DNA of 64,000 nt from Lucinisca nassula (Eukaryota > Mollusca > Bivalvia > Lucinida > Lucinidae), in assembly GCA_963580285.1 (NCBI GenBank), contig OY757014.1, positions 99,326,072 to 99,390,071 on the forward strand. Reading direction: 5' to 3'. The notes beneath the pieces are model-generated. The model saw only the letters and a list, made by a program, of their open reading frames with translations. It had not been told where the DNA came from and did not search any database. The translations under genes were made by a program, and so were the position numbers. Positions within the stretch are counted from its first letter, which is position 1, and each line of letters starts with the position of its first letter. Below are positions 9,405 to 19,974 of this stretch, piece after piece.

Positions 9405-11850
9405 CCCTTTGGTGTCTTTTATGGGTGGAGTAAGTTAATTGTATCAATTCCTGATCTTTGTTTTACTTCTACTTTGCGTAGTTTAGGGTTCTGATAACCC
9501 TGATTAATAAGTTTAGCCGTTAACAATTTATTACGAGTGTTGAAGTCAGTTACATGACTACACACTCTGGCAAATCGAATTAACTGCGAAATATAAACGC
9601 CATCGGATGGCGCACGAGGAACATCACCATCCAAAAAAGGAAAATTTACAATCTCAAAATCAAAATAATCGCGTTTATTATAAATTTTGCAAGAAACAAA
9701 CCCTTCTACAAAAGATAGATGTAAATCCAAAAACGGTGCCTCGTCTCAGAAGTATTTGCTTTATTTAACTGAAGTTCTGGGGGGGGGGGGGGGGGAGGTA
9801 AATCTGACTGATCAAACCATCGAAATAGGTATTATCAATATTTAATAAATCATCCAAATATCTAGTAGTGGAGTTAAAAGCTTCAATGATTTCAGGCTGG
9901 TTTTCAGCAGAAAGGGACATGATGAAGTCTCTCTCATAACAAAACAAAAACAGATTAACCACAAGTGGTGCGCAATTAGTACCCGTCGGAATACCCACAA
10001 CTTGTCTAAATAACTTAGTACCAAATCTTATGTAAATATTGTCAAGTAGAAAGGTGAGAGCTTCACACATTTTCTGTCATGACCATAAAGTATAATTTTT
10101 ATGCTCTTCAGAAGTGAAAAAAGCATTTCTTACATTACATGCAAGATAGTGGGTGTATTTCCTATAAAATGTCCATTCAATTAAATCATTAAGTTTTTCT
10201 TTAATAAGATTATGAGGAGGTGTAGTGTAAAGGGTGGAAACATCATAAGTAGACAGACTTGAAGCACGAAACCGCCTGGATTTCAATTTATTTAAAACTT
10301 CATTAGAAATTTTATAGACCAGAATATATTTCTGCCTGATCTTTCGAAGACTTTGTCGCAATATTCTATCATGTTTTTTTTTTTTTTTTTTTTTTTTTTT
10401 GATGGCAGTAAAACATGAAGTTAATAATTTGGAGAGTTCAGTGGTGGTACAAGAGCTTGGATTTGCAATAAACCGTGCTTTGTGTGGTCTTTTATGAAGT
10501 TTAGGTAACCAATATAACGTAGGAAGCTTGTCTTGGCCTTCTGTAACACAGACAGCAAACTTGGTGACGGAGTGACAAATCTGGCCATCAACTAAAGCCC
10601 CCTCTACAGCTAAAGGCTGAAGTTCATAGGCCTTAGTACCACCAAGTTCTTGCTGAAGATTGTTAACATATGAAGCCGTCAAACAACGACCACATTGTTA
10701 GGGGCCTTATCAGCTGGAGCCAAAACAAACTTCCTATGAGATTCTTGAATACCTAGTTTAAGGTGACGAAAAGACGTCTTAGGTTTAGGAGGTAATAAGT
10801 TCGTATTTTGCGAATAAAATGAAATGCGTTTGTTCACTAATTTCTGAATGCAAAGTGTCCATTCCTTAAGAGCTTTATGCTCAACATATTCTCGTTTACA
10901 CCATCGACTACCAAATTCATTCAAGGCAGCAACGATTTCATCTCTGCATTTATTGATTCAATTTTAGAAGGAAATCGATATTTCGGTCCTTTAGATATTA
11001 TATTACGTATCCTAGAATCAGGAATAATTTTTAATTGCCAGTAATAATCAGTAATAATATGACCAGCAGCAGGATAGCAATACACTGAATATTTACAACC
11101 ACATGCATCAGGAGTGTTAGTCTCAATATCAAGATCAGAAACAAGTTTATGGAAATTAAAAATGATAGATCTAACATGTTTATTGTATTTATAGCAAATT
11201 ATGGGTGTTTCAGTATTTTGAAAATAAGCAGGAATGGATGAAATAACTAAACTGTCCCGGAAGATACTAGGTAAATTTATGAAATCCAACCCCTTATTAA
11301 TGAACGAAATTTTGATGTAATGACGTTTGTGATTAATTTCAAAATCGATAAAAGGACGAAGAGCATGCTGAGTATAACCTCTAGTTAAAAGAGCAGCGTC
11401 GTATAACTGATTTAAACTATCATAGAATGTATTCGCCTCGGTATCCAGAATCCGTCACTTCAGTCTGGTATTGTTTCTTTTAAAAGCACGCAATTTACGT
11501 TTACAATTACCATTTTTTCTGGTGCCGTGCGATCTAGTTTTACGCTTTCGAGAGTCCAGAAGCGAGAAAATATCAAAGTCGGGCATTTTAGATATATTAC
11601 CGTCATGATAAATGTTGTAATTAAAGCCCAATGGAATAGGTGTTTGTAATAATTTAATCCATTTTAATTCACTTTCATGCCGTTGAATAAATTTAAACCT
11701 AGCTGTAGAATTTACATCATAATAATTTTTTTTCTCTGGCTGTATAGAAATATCTTTATTAGAATGATCTGTACGTCTGAAATGACGGTACAAGAAAGTG
11801 ACCGTTTTTCTGTCATGGTTTATTACTTTTGTAGTTCGTCTTTGCATGTA
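9405..11850 (-). pseudogene. Naiad-type Penelope-like retroelement: endonuclease remnant, CxC linker, reverse transcriptase
   Basis: Reading the minus strand: (1) 11847-11455, a GIY-YIG-endonuclease-like C-terminal part (FLYRHFRRTDH, then ELKWIKLLQTPIPLGFN); (2) about 11440-10921, a linker with a CxC motif (TPDACGCKYS near 11130); (3) 10924-9765, reverse transcriptase with LYWLPKLHKRP near 10500, STYDVSTLYTT near 10250, GIPTGTNCAPL near 9985 and YLDD at 9849-9860; (4) 9730-9419, the thumb/C-terminal part (NFPFLDGDVPR, YISQLIRFARVCS). An N-terminal endonuclease joined by a CxC linker to a PLE-like RT is the described Naiad/Chlamys arrangement. The copy is inactive: 1-nt frameshifts near 10955 and 10670, a T24 (A24 in sense) tract at 10377, an expanded C/G run at 9780 with further shifts to 9730, and truncation near 9480, where it joins repeat D. 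Three in-frame UGA codons (11455, 10679, 10077) interrupt otherwise continuous homology; see findings. Flanking D segments on both sides fit PLE pseudo-LTRs. Confidence 0.7.
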
Positions 11851-12060
11851 TGTATTGCTTATATCTTTTTATTTTGGACAGCTGTTTGGCCGTTTTTGTG
11901 GGAAGTAGCTGTCCTTTTGGCTTTCCGCTTGTGATGTTTCATAAGGGTTTAGTTATTTCATAATCATGTTTCTTTCCCCTTGGTGTCTCTGACGAGGTGT
12001 GGGCTAATTGTATCGACTCCAAGTCATTGTCTTCATTTTTATTTTGTCCCTCTTGGTGGC
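11800..12060 (-). mobile_element. Repeat D segment at the 5' side of the Naiad copy
   Basis: Reverse complement of the D blocks (GGACAGCTGTTTGGCCG, GGGAAGTAGCTGTCC, TTTCTTTCCCCTTGGTGTC, GGGCTAATTGTATCGACTCC) runs without a break into the endonuclease-like coding part of the minus-strand Naiad. This junction is the evidence that repeat D is the 5' portion of this element family. Confidence 0.55.
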
Positions 12061-12227
12061 ATATAAATTGTGTTCATGGATGTACTCTTGATAAATCTAA
12101 TTATTATCTGCCAGCATTGTAAGTAAGTTGGTGGCAAGAAGTTTCTGACATCACTTAGTAATTTACTGAGGGCATTTACACGATTCCAATTGTTGAAATC
12201 CGCCTCTTAAATTCTCCTGTTTTCAAT

Positions 12228-12531
12228 TTTGTTTGTTTCATTTGAGGTTTAACGTCCCCGTCAGCACTGTAAAGGTCATTTTGGAGACGTTGCTTCCAAT
12301 TTTGTTGGACTTTTACCCGACACTGAGATAAAATGACATCTCAAGCCCTGTTGCCAAATGAAACCAATACGGTTTATAACCATGGACGGTCCGACACTCG
12401 CACCGCTTTGCCCGGGCAGGCTTAGATCCTCTATGCGGTTTACCAGTACTCGTGTGCGGGTCGGATTCAGCTCTGCGTGGAAGCATCATGCAGCCCATCT
12501 ATTTCTTCAAGCCCCGACGGGCGGGGGTCGT
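12228..12531 (-). mobile_element. SINE-A, full-length copy
   Basis: Reverse complement of the ~300-bp SINE-A: tail side TTTGTTTCATTTGAGGTTTAACG, body GGAGACGTTGCTTCCAAT, CTCAAGCCCTGTTGCC, TTAGATCCTCTATGCGGTTT and head CAAGCCCCGACGGGCGGGGG. Short ORFs here are shadows of the repeat. Confidence 0.85.
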
Positions 12532-12559
12532 CTGTTTTCAATAAATGATGGTTTTGAGA

Positions 12560-14255
12560 CTGGTGCAACACTTTTTTTTTCACATAGCCAGGAATCGAAA
12601 CAATTACCTTACAATGTCAATTCAAGACACCAAATCACAAAGCAATGGTACTGTAATTAAAGCATTACAAATAGAAAGCCAAAATGTATGCTTCCCCCCC
12701 CCCCCCCAAAAAAAAAAAATGTCCAAACCCTGCTCAAAATATAACACCAGTGCATACATTGTAAGACAGAGAATGACAAAATAAACCACAACAGAAACAT
12801 TGTCGCATTAATCTAGACTTACTAATTGTAGAGAAATTGCACTTAGAATATTTTCATGGCCAAGAAATGATTTGGCCTAGTTGTATTTGCATTGGTATAT
12901 TCAAGTGTTCTAGAATTTTATGACATAATATTATTGCTTTCCTTTTTTTATTCTTACACAACTGCAGTACTAGCTGGTAAGACTGCTATGTGAAATGGTT
13001 AACGTATAGCGCTGGTCACTCGGTCTTCGACAAAATTGTCTTCTTCTTCTGAACAAATCTATAACTGGCCTATGACATTTGCATGTATAAGCCATTTCAG
13101 CCAGAAAATGCAAATATACTTTAAGCCAAAACTAATATAACGCAATATTTTATGCCATAGAAAAGTGGTTATAGCATGGATATTATGCTACAGACCGCGC
13201 GCTTGGTTATCGACCCTTTTACAGTAAACAACGCTGCTTCGCTCTTTGGTTGCACTCCGGACTCTTTGATGACGGTCCCAGTCTAAATTCATTGAAATCG
13301 GGACGAGTGGAGCCGGATATTTCCTTCGTGATCTAACTGGTGGTTTTCTTCTGCTCTGACGTCGGATTGTTGTTGAGTCCTCAATCCCGGTTCATGATAA
13401 AATTAATCTATACATAACCATTTTACCACGCAGTTTATCATGACTCGCTGTTGAGCTAGAAAGCCGCCATGCGGATCAATTTGTTATTGTTATTATGTTT
13501 GATACTGTACTGGAACTGAGGGCGAGAGATGAAATTTCATAAACTCCGGAGTTGAAGCCTCACCGTAGTTTTACTGCTGACCCACTAAGGCGGTAGTTCT
13601 TTTGCAGTGTCTTATTTGTTATCTGGCTTTCATGTTCATGTTTCGTCTGTTTTTGTGTGTGCTTCCGTGTCACTTTCTATAGGTGACTTGAGAGACTGCG
13701 TTCTTGGCTTGTGGCCTTTCCTTGGTGACCTTTTCTTACTAGTTTTCAGAACTTGACAAAAATAGACAAAAACTTATAAACTGTTCTTAGATACATTTCT
13801 TTACCTTTTGTTTCGCAAAACAAAATTATTCAAACGAAGTGACAGTGCAATAAATTTACGTTAACGTACGGATGTGTTTTTTTTTTTTTTTTTTTTTTTT
13901 TTACCTTTCAGAATACACGTTGCCACGTTACTACACATTTCAGTATCGAATATGCCCATCTCGTGCCCAGTTAGTATTTGATATGCCCATCATGTGCCCC
14001 AGTAACTACTGATATCTCCTACCTATCGAAAAGGCGTAGTACTGGGTGGAAAATGCGAAGCGCTGGGTGACGAACTATGGAATGGCTTGCACCAGCGTAG
14101 CTTCCAGCTGTCGGAAGTTTACTGGTTATAAATATGTTCTATACAAGGGTTATCATTTGGAAGCAAGGAGCCATTGATCGCGCTCATCATGCCTGTTCGG
14201 CCGACAAATCTTGAATTATGGTGAAAGCAGGACGTATCGTCTACTCATGATTTTT
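12560..14255. other. Stretch without recognisable genes
   Basis: Contains a C15-A10 tract near 12695-12718, a run of 26 T at 13877-13902 and otherwise unremarkable sequence. I recognise no coding region or repeat family here. Confidence 0.5.
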
Positions 14256-14257
14256 TC

Positions 14258-14665
14258 ACCCTTTACACTACACATCCTCATAATCTTATAAAAGAACACC
14301 TTTATAATTAAACTGAATGGACAATTCATGGGGAAGATTCCCTCTTTCTTGCATGTAATAAATGCTTTTTTCACTTCTGAAGGGCATAAAAAATTATACT
14401 TTATGGCTATTTATGACAGTATGTGAAGCTCTCACCTTTCTACTTGACAAAATTTACATGAGATTTGGTACTAATTTATTTAGGCAAATTGTGGGTATTC
14501 TGATGGATACGAATTGCGCATCCCTCGTGGCTGATCTGTTCTTGTTTTGTTATGAAAGAGACTTCATGATGTTCCTTTCCGTTGAAAAGCAATCTGAAAT
14601 CATTGAAATCTTGATATTTGGATGATTTATTAAATATTGACAATACCTATTTCGATGGTAGTTAA
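14258..14665 (+). pseudogene. Second Naiad-type RT fragment
   Basis: Plus-strand translation gives the same RT segment as the minus-strand copy: relics of the LYTT-PHNLIKE region near 14258-14310, then CEALTFLLDKIYMRFGT near 14420, NCASLVADLFLFCYERDFM near 14510 and a broken YLDDLLNID region near 14610-14645. Frameshifts and an I-L-M-D change in the usually GIPMGTNC region show that it is dead. The sequence TGACAG at 14414-14419 aligns with the in-frame UGA of the first copy (10077-10079). Confidence 0.65.
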
Positions 14666-14729
14666 CAATAACGCTTGACACTTTGCCCCCCCTCTTGAAC
14701 TTCAGGCCGGTGGTCAGGCCTCAGATTCT

Positions 14730-15070
14730 AGGACGCTTGTCAAAATCGCGACGGAAGTAAGGGCGAGGATTGCCCCGTAAAATCGATTTTAGCCCCCCCC
14801 CCCCCCCCCTCCACCCCAGTTGAATTTGTTTCACTGACCGTTCCAAGGCGGTTCTTCTGTCGCGATTTATTTTTGTTGTGGTTGGTCTTTGAGTGTGTGT
14901 ATCGCTTAAAGTGTTTTGTTTTGGATAGCTAATTGGCCATGGCCATTTTGTGGGGAAAGTAACTGTCCTTTTGGGTTTCCGCTATTGATGTTTCCATTAT
15001 GTGTAGTTATTTCATGTTTGAGTTTCTTTCACTTTGGTGTCTCTGGTGGGAGCTGTGGGTTAATTTTATC
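14730..15070 (-). mobile_element. Repeat D copy with C17 tract
   Basis: Reverse orientation: D 3' segment (CGACGGAAGTAAGGGCGAGG), 17 C, then CACTGACCGTTCCAAGGCGG, TTCTGTCGCGATTTATTTTTG, GGAAAGTAACTGTCCTTTTG and TGGTGTCTCTGGTGGGAG. It lies just 3' of the second Naiad fragment. Confidence 0.5.
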
Positions 15071-15369
15071 AGTTACCCCTTGTGTATATTGCATTGTAAC
15101 GCATTGACCTGATAAAGATATGCTATCTCAGGACAAGTGAGCTTTACCAGGTCAACGTGACATTGCACTTTTACGAATGAACCGGACTACTAGAAAAATG
15201 ACAAAAATATTATTGTTACTGGGAAATTTGAAAAAAAAAAATACCCGAAAAAAATATCATAGGAAAATATGGTCAGCTGATAATAAATATATCGACCGCT
15301 AGAATGCTCGGATGCACTGTGGATCATCAATAACTGATCGTAAATTGTTAAATTAAGAGTGTAACAGGG

Positions 15370-15545
15370 GATAAACTGATAAATAGAATACCAGATTCGT
15401 GTCATTTGATATCAAGTTTATTCGGCTCGGCTTCGAGAACGTATGTAGAATCGCTCGGCAAGCCTCGCGATTCTACAAGCGTTCCCGAAGCCTTGCCTGA
15501 TAAACTTGATATCAAAAGACACGAGCCTGGTATTCTCTATGTATC
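15370..15545. repeat. Palindrome P1 with apex CTCGGCAAGCCTCG
   Basis: AGAATACCAGATTCGTGTC and GACACGAGCCTGGTATTCT are inverted, as are TTGATATCAAGTTTAT/ATAAACTTGATATCAA and TGTAGAATCGC/GCGATTCTACA around the apex. Arms are ~75 bp. The short ORF through it is incidental. Confidence 0.85.
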
Positions 15546-15644
15546 GATTCCTGATCATTGCCTTCACTACTATTATGACAGCGCACTTACCCGCTGCTTC
15601 CTCTATGTGCCAAAGAAACTACTTGAAACAGCAAGGTGGTATCT

Positions 15645-15838
15645 CGGTGTACATTAGGGGATAACTATATTCAAAATTGTGATTTGGGGAGGTAAATCGG
15701 CGGTTTCACGGTCGGAAATTTCGTTTTACGGCGACGCGTCAGCGGAGCCGTAAAACGTAATTTGCGACCATAAAACCGACGATTTACCTCTCCAAATCAC
15801 AATTTTGCAATGCAGTTATCCCCATTCTATAGAGGATC
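15645..15838. repeat. Palindrome P2
   Basis: Inverted arms include GGGGATAACT/AGTTATCCCC, AAAATTGTGATTTGG/CCAAATCACAATTTT, GAGGTAAATCG/CGATTTACCTC and CGTTTTACGGC/GCCGTAAAACG around a GACGCGTCAGCG-containing apex. Confidence 0.85.
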
Positions 15839-15985
15839 TTACATAAGTGCTCATATATTATTGAATTTATTAAACGAGTTGAGGAAAAGGGATAAAATGC
15901 GAGGCTTGCTGAGCATTTTATTCCTTTTCCTCAACGAGTTTAATAAACTCAATAATACATGAGCACGAATGCAAGATTCTATTTA
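15839..15985. repeat. Palindrome P3 with apex GCGAGGCTTGCTGAGC
   Basis: GTGCTCATATATTATTGA/TCAATAATACATGAGCAC and TTTATTAAACGAGTTGAGG/CCTCAACGAGTTTAATAAA are inverted. The apex is a variant of the apex of P1 and of the fold-back at 1 and 20310. Confidence 0.85.
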
Positions 15986-16137
15986 TCATGCGACATTTAA
16001 AGCAAATTTTATTCCCGTTTGTTTACAAAAATGTCAATGGTCCGCCATTAGTAAACGCGACGTCGTTAAGGACGTCGTATATGTAACGTTACGGGACTAG
16101 TTAATTTGCATATTTAATCCACTAGTGGATTATCGAA

Positions 16138-16297
16138 AATATTACATAGAGGTTATTATATGGTAAAGGTGTGCCTCTAAGTCATATTGGCACCGGTATG
16201 TCATATTGGCCCGAGGGCTTTAGCCCGAGGGCCAATATGACTTCCGGTGCCAATATGACTTAGAGGCACACCTTTACCATATCATAACCTCTTTATT
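16138..16297. repeat. Palindrome P4
   Basis: ATAGAGGTTATTATATGG/CCATATCATAACCTCTTT, GGTGTGCCTCTAAG/CTTAGAGGCACACC and GTCATATTGGC/GCCAATATGAC are inverted around GGCCCGAGGGCTTTAGCCCGAGGGCC. Arms are ~75 bp and nearly perfect. Confidence 0.9.
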
Positions 16298-16689
16298 ACA
16301 TCATTTATATAGCATAGTTATATTGCAACGTGAAGAAATGAAGGCAAAGAGAACATTTACTATTTAAATGTTGATGCCGGTAACGTTTCATCGAGTGGGT
16401 TGAGGCTATATTTTCGGTATCCGCCGAAAAAAAAGAAAGAAATTCCTTTTAAATTATATAACTGATAAGTAGGCCTACACTAACCATGCTCACGGTAATA
16501 CAGTAACATAGTAGTGCGCAGCAAATTACGTCACAAGTGACGTCGCAACTGTAAGTTTAAAAACAAAAACAAATCGCCATTTTAAATACAGAATTTCTGC
16601 AGTCCAAAGAATGCTTTTTAAGGTATTTTAAAGAATGTTTTGTGCTTATTTGAAGACCATTTTAATTTTAAAGGCTCTTAGTGTCATTC

Positions 16690-17094
16690 ATCAAGCTACT
16701 GCATAATCGATTCCGTGTGTAGCAGTCGGTCGCGGTGGTTGTTTACGTTAAAATTCAAGACGACACTTTTTGGGGACATGTTTCCCTCCCACAGATTTCT
16801 TCTGCACAATTTCCAGCTCCTCATAAGTGAAGGGATCTGTTCGTTTAAGGTTGTTGGCAAGACCTTATTGTTTCAAATGTTGGGACAGCCCTGCTGTGCT
16901 TGAAAGCAATGTCCTTCACAATGCTTCCCAATTGTGAGTGAACTTCTTTTAAAAAGTATTTTGTTTTTCATTTTTCATGCTTGCCACGAAATATCAGACT
17001 TTTCTCAAAATCTATTGTTATCCCTGTCTTCTATCGCTCTGTCTAGGTCCAGAAGTCCGGTTGACATTGCTTCAAGTGATTTTTCTGCGGCCAT
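16690..17094 (-). pseudogene. Unrecognised coding-like remnant, minus strand
   Basis: Two pieces look coding. At 17094-17005 an ATG with A-rich context opens a 29-codon ORF beginning MAAEKSLEAM and ending in TGA. At about 16920-16745 a shifted frame reads SIVKDIAFKHSRAVPTF, then PFTYEELEIVQKK and HVPKKCRLEF before a TAA. I do not recognise the family. It lies just downstream of four palindromes and may be the relic of the DNA transposon that carried them. Confidence 0.25.
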
Positions 17095-17361
17095 TTTGAA
17101 GCTTATGGAGTACGGCATTAACGTTCTATTGCTATAGTAACAGAGGGGAGCAGTGCCAATATGGAAAGGCAGTGCCAAAAATCCATATTATATGGATTTT
17201 TGGCCAGTCACATGACTGTGCCATCAAAATAGCGAATAAATGAGCCTGTATTGAAAGATTCTAATGTAATTTTCCTGTAGAAGGTATGTAATAAATGGCG
17301 TTATTACACTCTCATACGCGACGTCATATGTTAAAATGCACTTATACGGTTGTTTTGTTAA

Positions 17362-17490
17362 AAGTGAGTGAGTGTTTGAGTTTTACGTCCCACATACAGC
17401 TAAGGTCATACGGAGACGGGACCTCGGTTTAAAGACTCATCCAAAAGTCTTGAGAAGGCCCGGGATCGATCCTGCGACCCCTGGTTTACC
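17362..17490 (-). mobile_element. SINE-B, truncated in its tRNA head
   Basis: The tail and body (GAGTGAGTGTTTGAG, TTTTACGTCCCACATACAGC, GGAGACGGGACCTCGG, GATCGATCCTGCGACCCC) are present, but the A-box half of the head is missing after TGGTTTACC. Confidence 0.75.
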
Positions 17491-17889
17491 ATTATTTTGC
17501 ACTAAACGGCTAGCGCTGTGAGCTGCGTAAAACCAAATGCCGGCCAATGAAAAGCGGCGTTACGCGATGACGTCGGGTTTCCGACATTATATCGCAGAAT
17601 ATACTGTCGCAAATTCTTGATTTTATCCAATCAGACGTCGCGTTACATACGCATTAGAATATGTACTGGCGTCTTAAGGTCAGTACTGACGCCGGACCAC
17701 AACAACACTGGGCGAACTGTTCACCTCTACGTCTGCAGATTTGCTTGTTACCGTCAGCGAAGTACATGCTACATTTATTTTGCCGGTAAAGGGTTTTTGC
17801 CAAGGCTTGTCGATTACGAAGGTTGTGCGCATCCAGAATGGGCCTTTTGAAGGACCTTCCGGGAATATTCGGAAAACACCAATGAAAAA

Positions 17890-18657
17890 TAAAACAAATG
17901 AGTTCCTTTAAGAGCAATGAAAACATTCATAAGAAAGAAGATGGGTCATACTACGTAGTTTCGGCTAATAAAGCCTCATCAGTGACCCTGTAATGATCCG
18001 GCAAAGAAAGCCAGAGGAAACATACTGCAATTTTGCGAATTTCGAATAGGCAGTCGATTCAAAGACTGATATAAATCAAAATGGGGTCCAAATAATTAAA
18101 AACCTGTCTAGAATATGAGTCTAAACCAATAATTTATTTCTGATTTCTCAGAATATTCACGCTGATCTCAAAGGACCAAAAGAAAAATATAAACTGCACT
18201 ATGGTTGATGTACGGGGAGACGTTTTACGGCCGCCACACGGCACAACTCCAGCTGCAGTGAAGGCAAATAAAAATAAAAAAATGAGTTCCTTTAAGAGCA
18301 ATGAAAACATTCATAAGAAAGAAGATGGGTCATACTACGTAGTTTCGGCTAATAAAGCCTCATCAGTGACCCTGTAATGATCCGGCAAAGAAAGCCAGAG
18401 GAAACATACTGCAATTTTGCGAATTTCGAATAGGCAGTCGATTCAAAGACTGATATAAATCAAAATGGGGTCCAAATAATTAAAAACCTGTCTAGAATAT
18501 GAGTCTAAACCAATAATTTATTTCTGATTTCTCAGAATATTCACGCTGATCTCAAAGGACCAAAAGAAAAATATAAACTGCACTATGGTTGATGTACGGG
18601 GAGACGTTTTACGGCCGCCACACGGCACAACTCCAGCTGCAGTGAAGGCAAATAAAG
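17890..18657 (+). repeat. Exact-looking tandem duplication, unit 384 bp
   Basis: 17890-18273 and 18274-18657 read the same throughout by eye (for example AGTTCCTTTAAGAGCAATG at 17901 and at 18285). The unit includes CTACGTAGTTTCGGC, a motif that recurs more diverged near 26655. No substitution was noticed, so the duplication is very recent or an assembly artefact. Confidence 0.85.
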
Positions 18658-19053
18658 TCTGATTATGTGACGGTTGTGAGTACCCGTTGTGTTTCTTGGA
18701 GGTTCTGCTCCTGTCTCCCATGCTGTAACCGGTCCTGGTTGAGCGTTGTACTCGTAACAGGCGGCCGGACATTCAGTTGTGGGAATGCCTTCAAAGCCTT
18801 GTTTATGACTGCTTCGGTTCGCAAAAAAAAATATCGCATCGCTAAGGCATGGAATTGTTGGTCTAATGTCCAAGAATGTGCAAATAGGTGTTCGTTTAAC
18901 TTTGTCCATTCGTATGAAGGGTGCTCGAAAACTTCTGCTTCGTACCAAGGGTGCTAGAAAACTCCTGCAAACGCAACGTATACTCGACAATCACGGTATT
19001 TACATGTAAAACACCAATACTGAAGTGTTTACTAACCATCACCGTATATTGTG

Positions 19054-19229
19054 TATTCACCTTATTTGCATTATCTGCTGGTTCCTTGTCTGAACATTAT
19101 CAGTGTTGGAAAAACAGGTTACCAGACCCCCCTGACCTTGAAAGGTCAGGGAGTCTGGTTACCTGTTTTTCCAATATTGACAATGTGCAAGCTGGGAGCC
19201 AGTAAATAGTGCAAATATGGTGAATAAAT
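19054..19229. repeat. Long palindrome (fold-back element)
   Basis: TTGGAAAAACAGGTTACCAG is inverted to CTGGTTACCTGTTTTTCCAA. Outer arms TATTCACCTTATTTGCA and GCAAATATGGTGAATA extend it to ~176 bp, with apex CTGACCTTGAAAGGTCAG. Confidence 0.85.
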
Positions 19230-19335
19230 ATACATTAAATCCACAAACCGTTTCTTTAGCAATTTTGATTGCTTTCAGGTGTATTCATAGACAATGCGTT
19301 GAAAATGAATGGAAAGCAAATAGAAAATGTTTCTC

Positions 19336-19416
19336 ATTACGAAAACACGCCTATGCAAATACATGGTAAACTTTACCGCCGAAGGGGGTCAACATTATAG
19401 GCGTGTTTTGGTGATG
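19336..19416. mobile_element. Short MITE with ~20-bp terminal inverted repeats
   Basis: CATTACGAAAACACGCCTAT at the left is inverted to ATAGGCGTGTTTTGGTGATG at the right. The same termini occur at 41110 and 33115, linking it to MITE-C. Confidence 0.6.
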
Positions 19417-19434
19417 GCGATACGGGCCCGGAAG

Positions 19435-19619
19435 AGAAGCCTCCGTGGTGTAGTGGTTACGCTACTCGCCTTGTAAACCAGGGATCGCAGGATCGATCCC
19501 GGGCCTCTCAAAACTCTCGGTTTAAAGACTCATCAGAAAGTCTGGAGAATACCGGGATCGATCCTGCGACCCCTGGTTTACGAGGCGAGTAGCATAACCA
19601 CTGCACCACGGAGGCTTCT
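19435..19619. mobile_element. Head-to-head inverted pair of SINE-B copies
   Basis: A plus-strand tRNA-like head (GAAGCCTCCGTGGTGTAGTG through CGATCCCGGG, 19435-19504) is followed at once by a minus-strand SINE-B fragment (19505-19619) ending in the same head in reverse (CACCACGGAGGCTTCT). The pair forms an almost 70-bp-armed inverted repeat. Confidence 0.75.
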
Positions 19620-19621
19620 GA

Positions 19622-19830
19622 AAGCTGGGGTTTACGAGGGTATACATTATTTTTCTTGTTCCGCTTCAAGACATAGGTTGTGGGTACTCTTTAGAACCGC
19701 CTCTAACAGGCGCCCACAACCTATGCTTGCAGTACAATATAAGAAAAATATCACGGATTTTCATAAAAAAATAGCCATTTTAGAGATTTGAGTATAATGC
19801 ACTATGTCGCACGGGTGAGTTATCTATATG
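19622..19830 (+). mobile_element. MITE-C copy
   Basis: Shows GGGTTTACGAGGGTATACATT, the hairpin arm GTTGTGGGTACTC with GGCGCCCACAACC, AAGAAAAATATCACGGATTTT, the GTCGCACGGGTGAGTTATC end and the same order as copies at 24748 and 42727. The apex is partly deleted. Confidence 0.65.
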
Positions 19831-19974
19831 CACATCTGCTGTAATAATTCAACATAAACGTTTCAAAACTGTAAGCCATACTTTCTATGTACCATTATAA
19901 TAAGCAACAGTATTTGTAAAAACTATGAAGTGCATACAGTTTGTGACGTGTGGTGGAAGGAAAGCTAATTTCTT

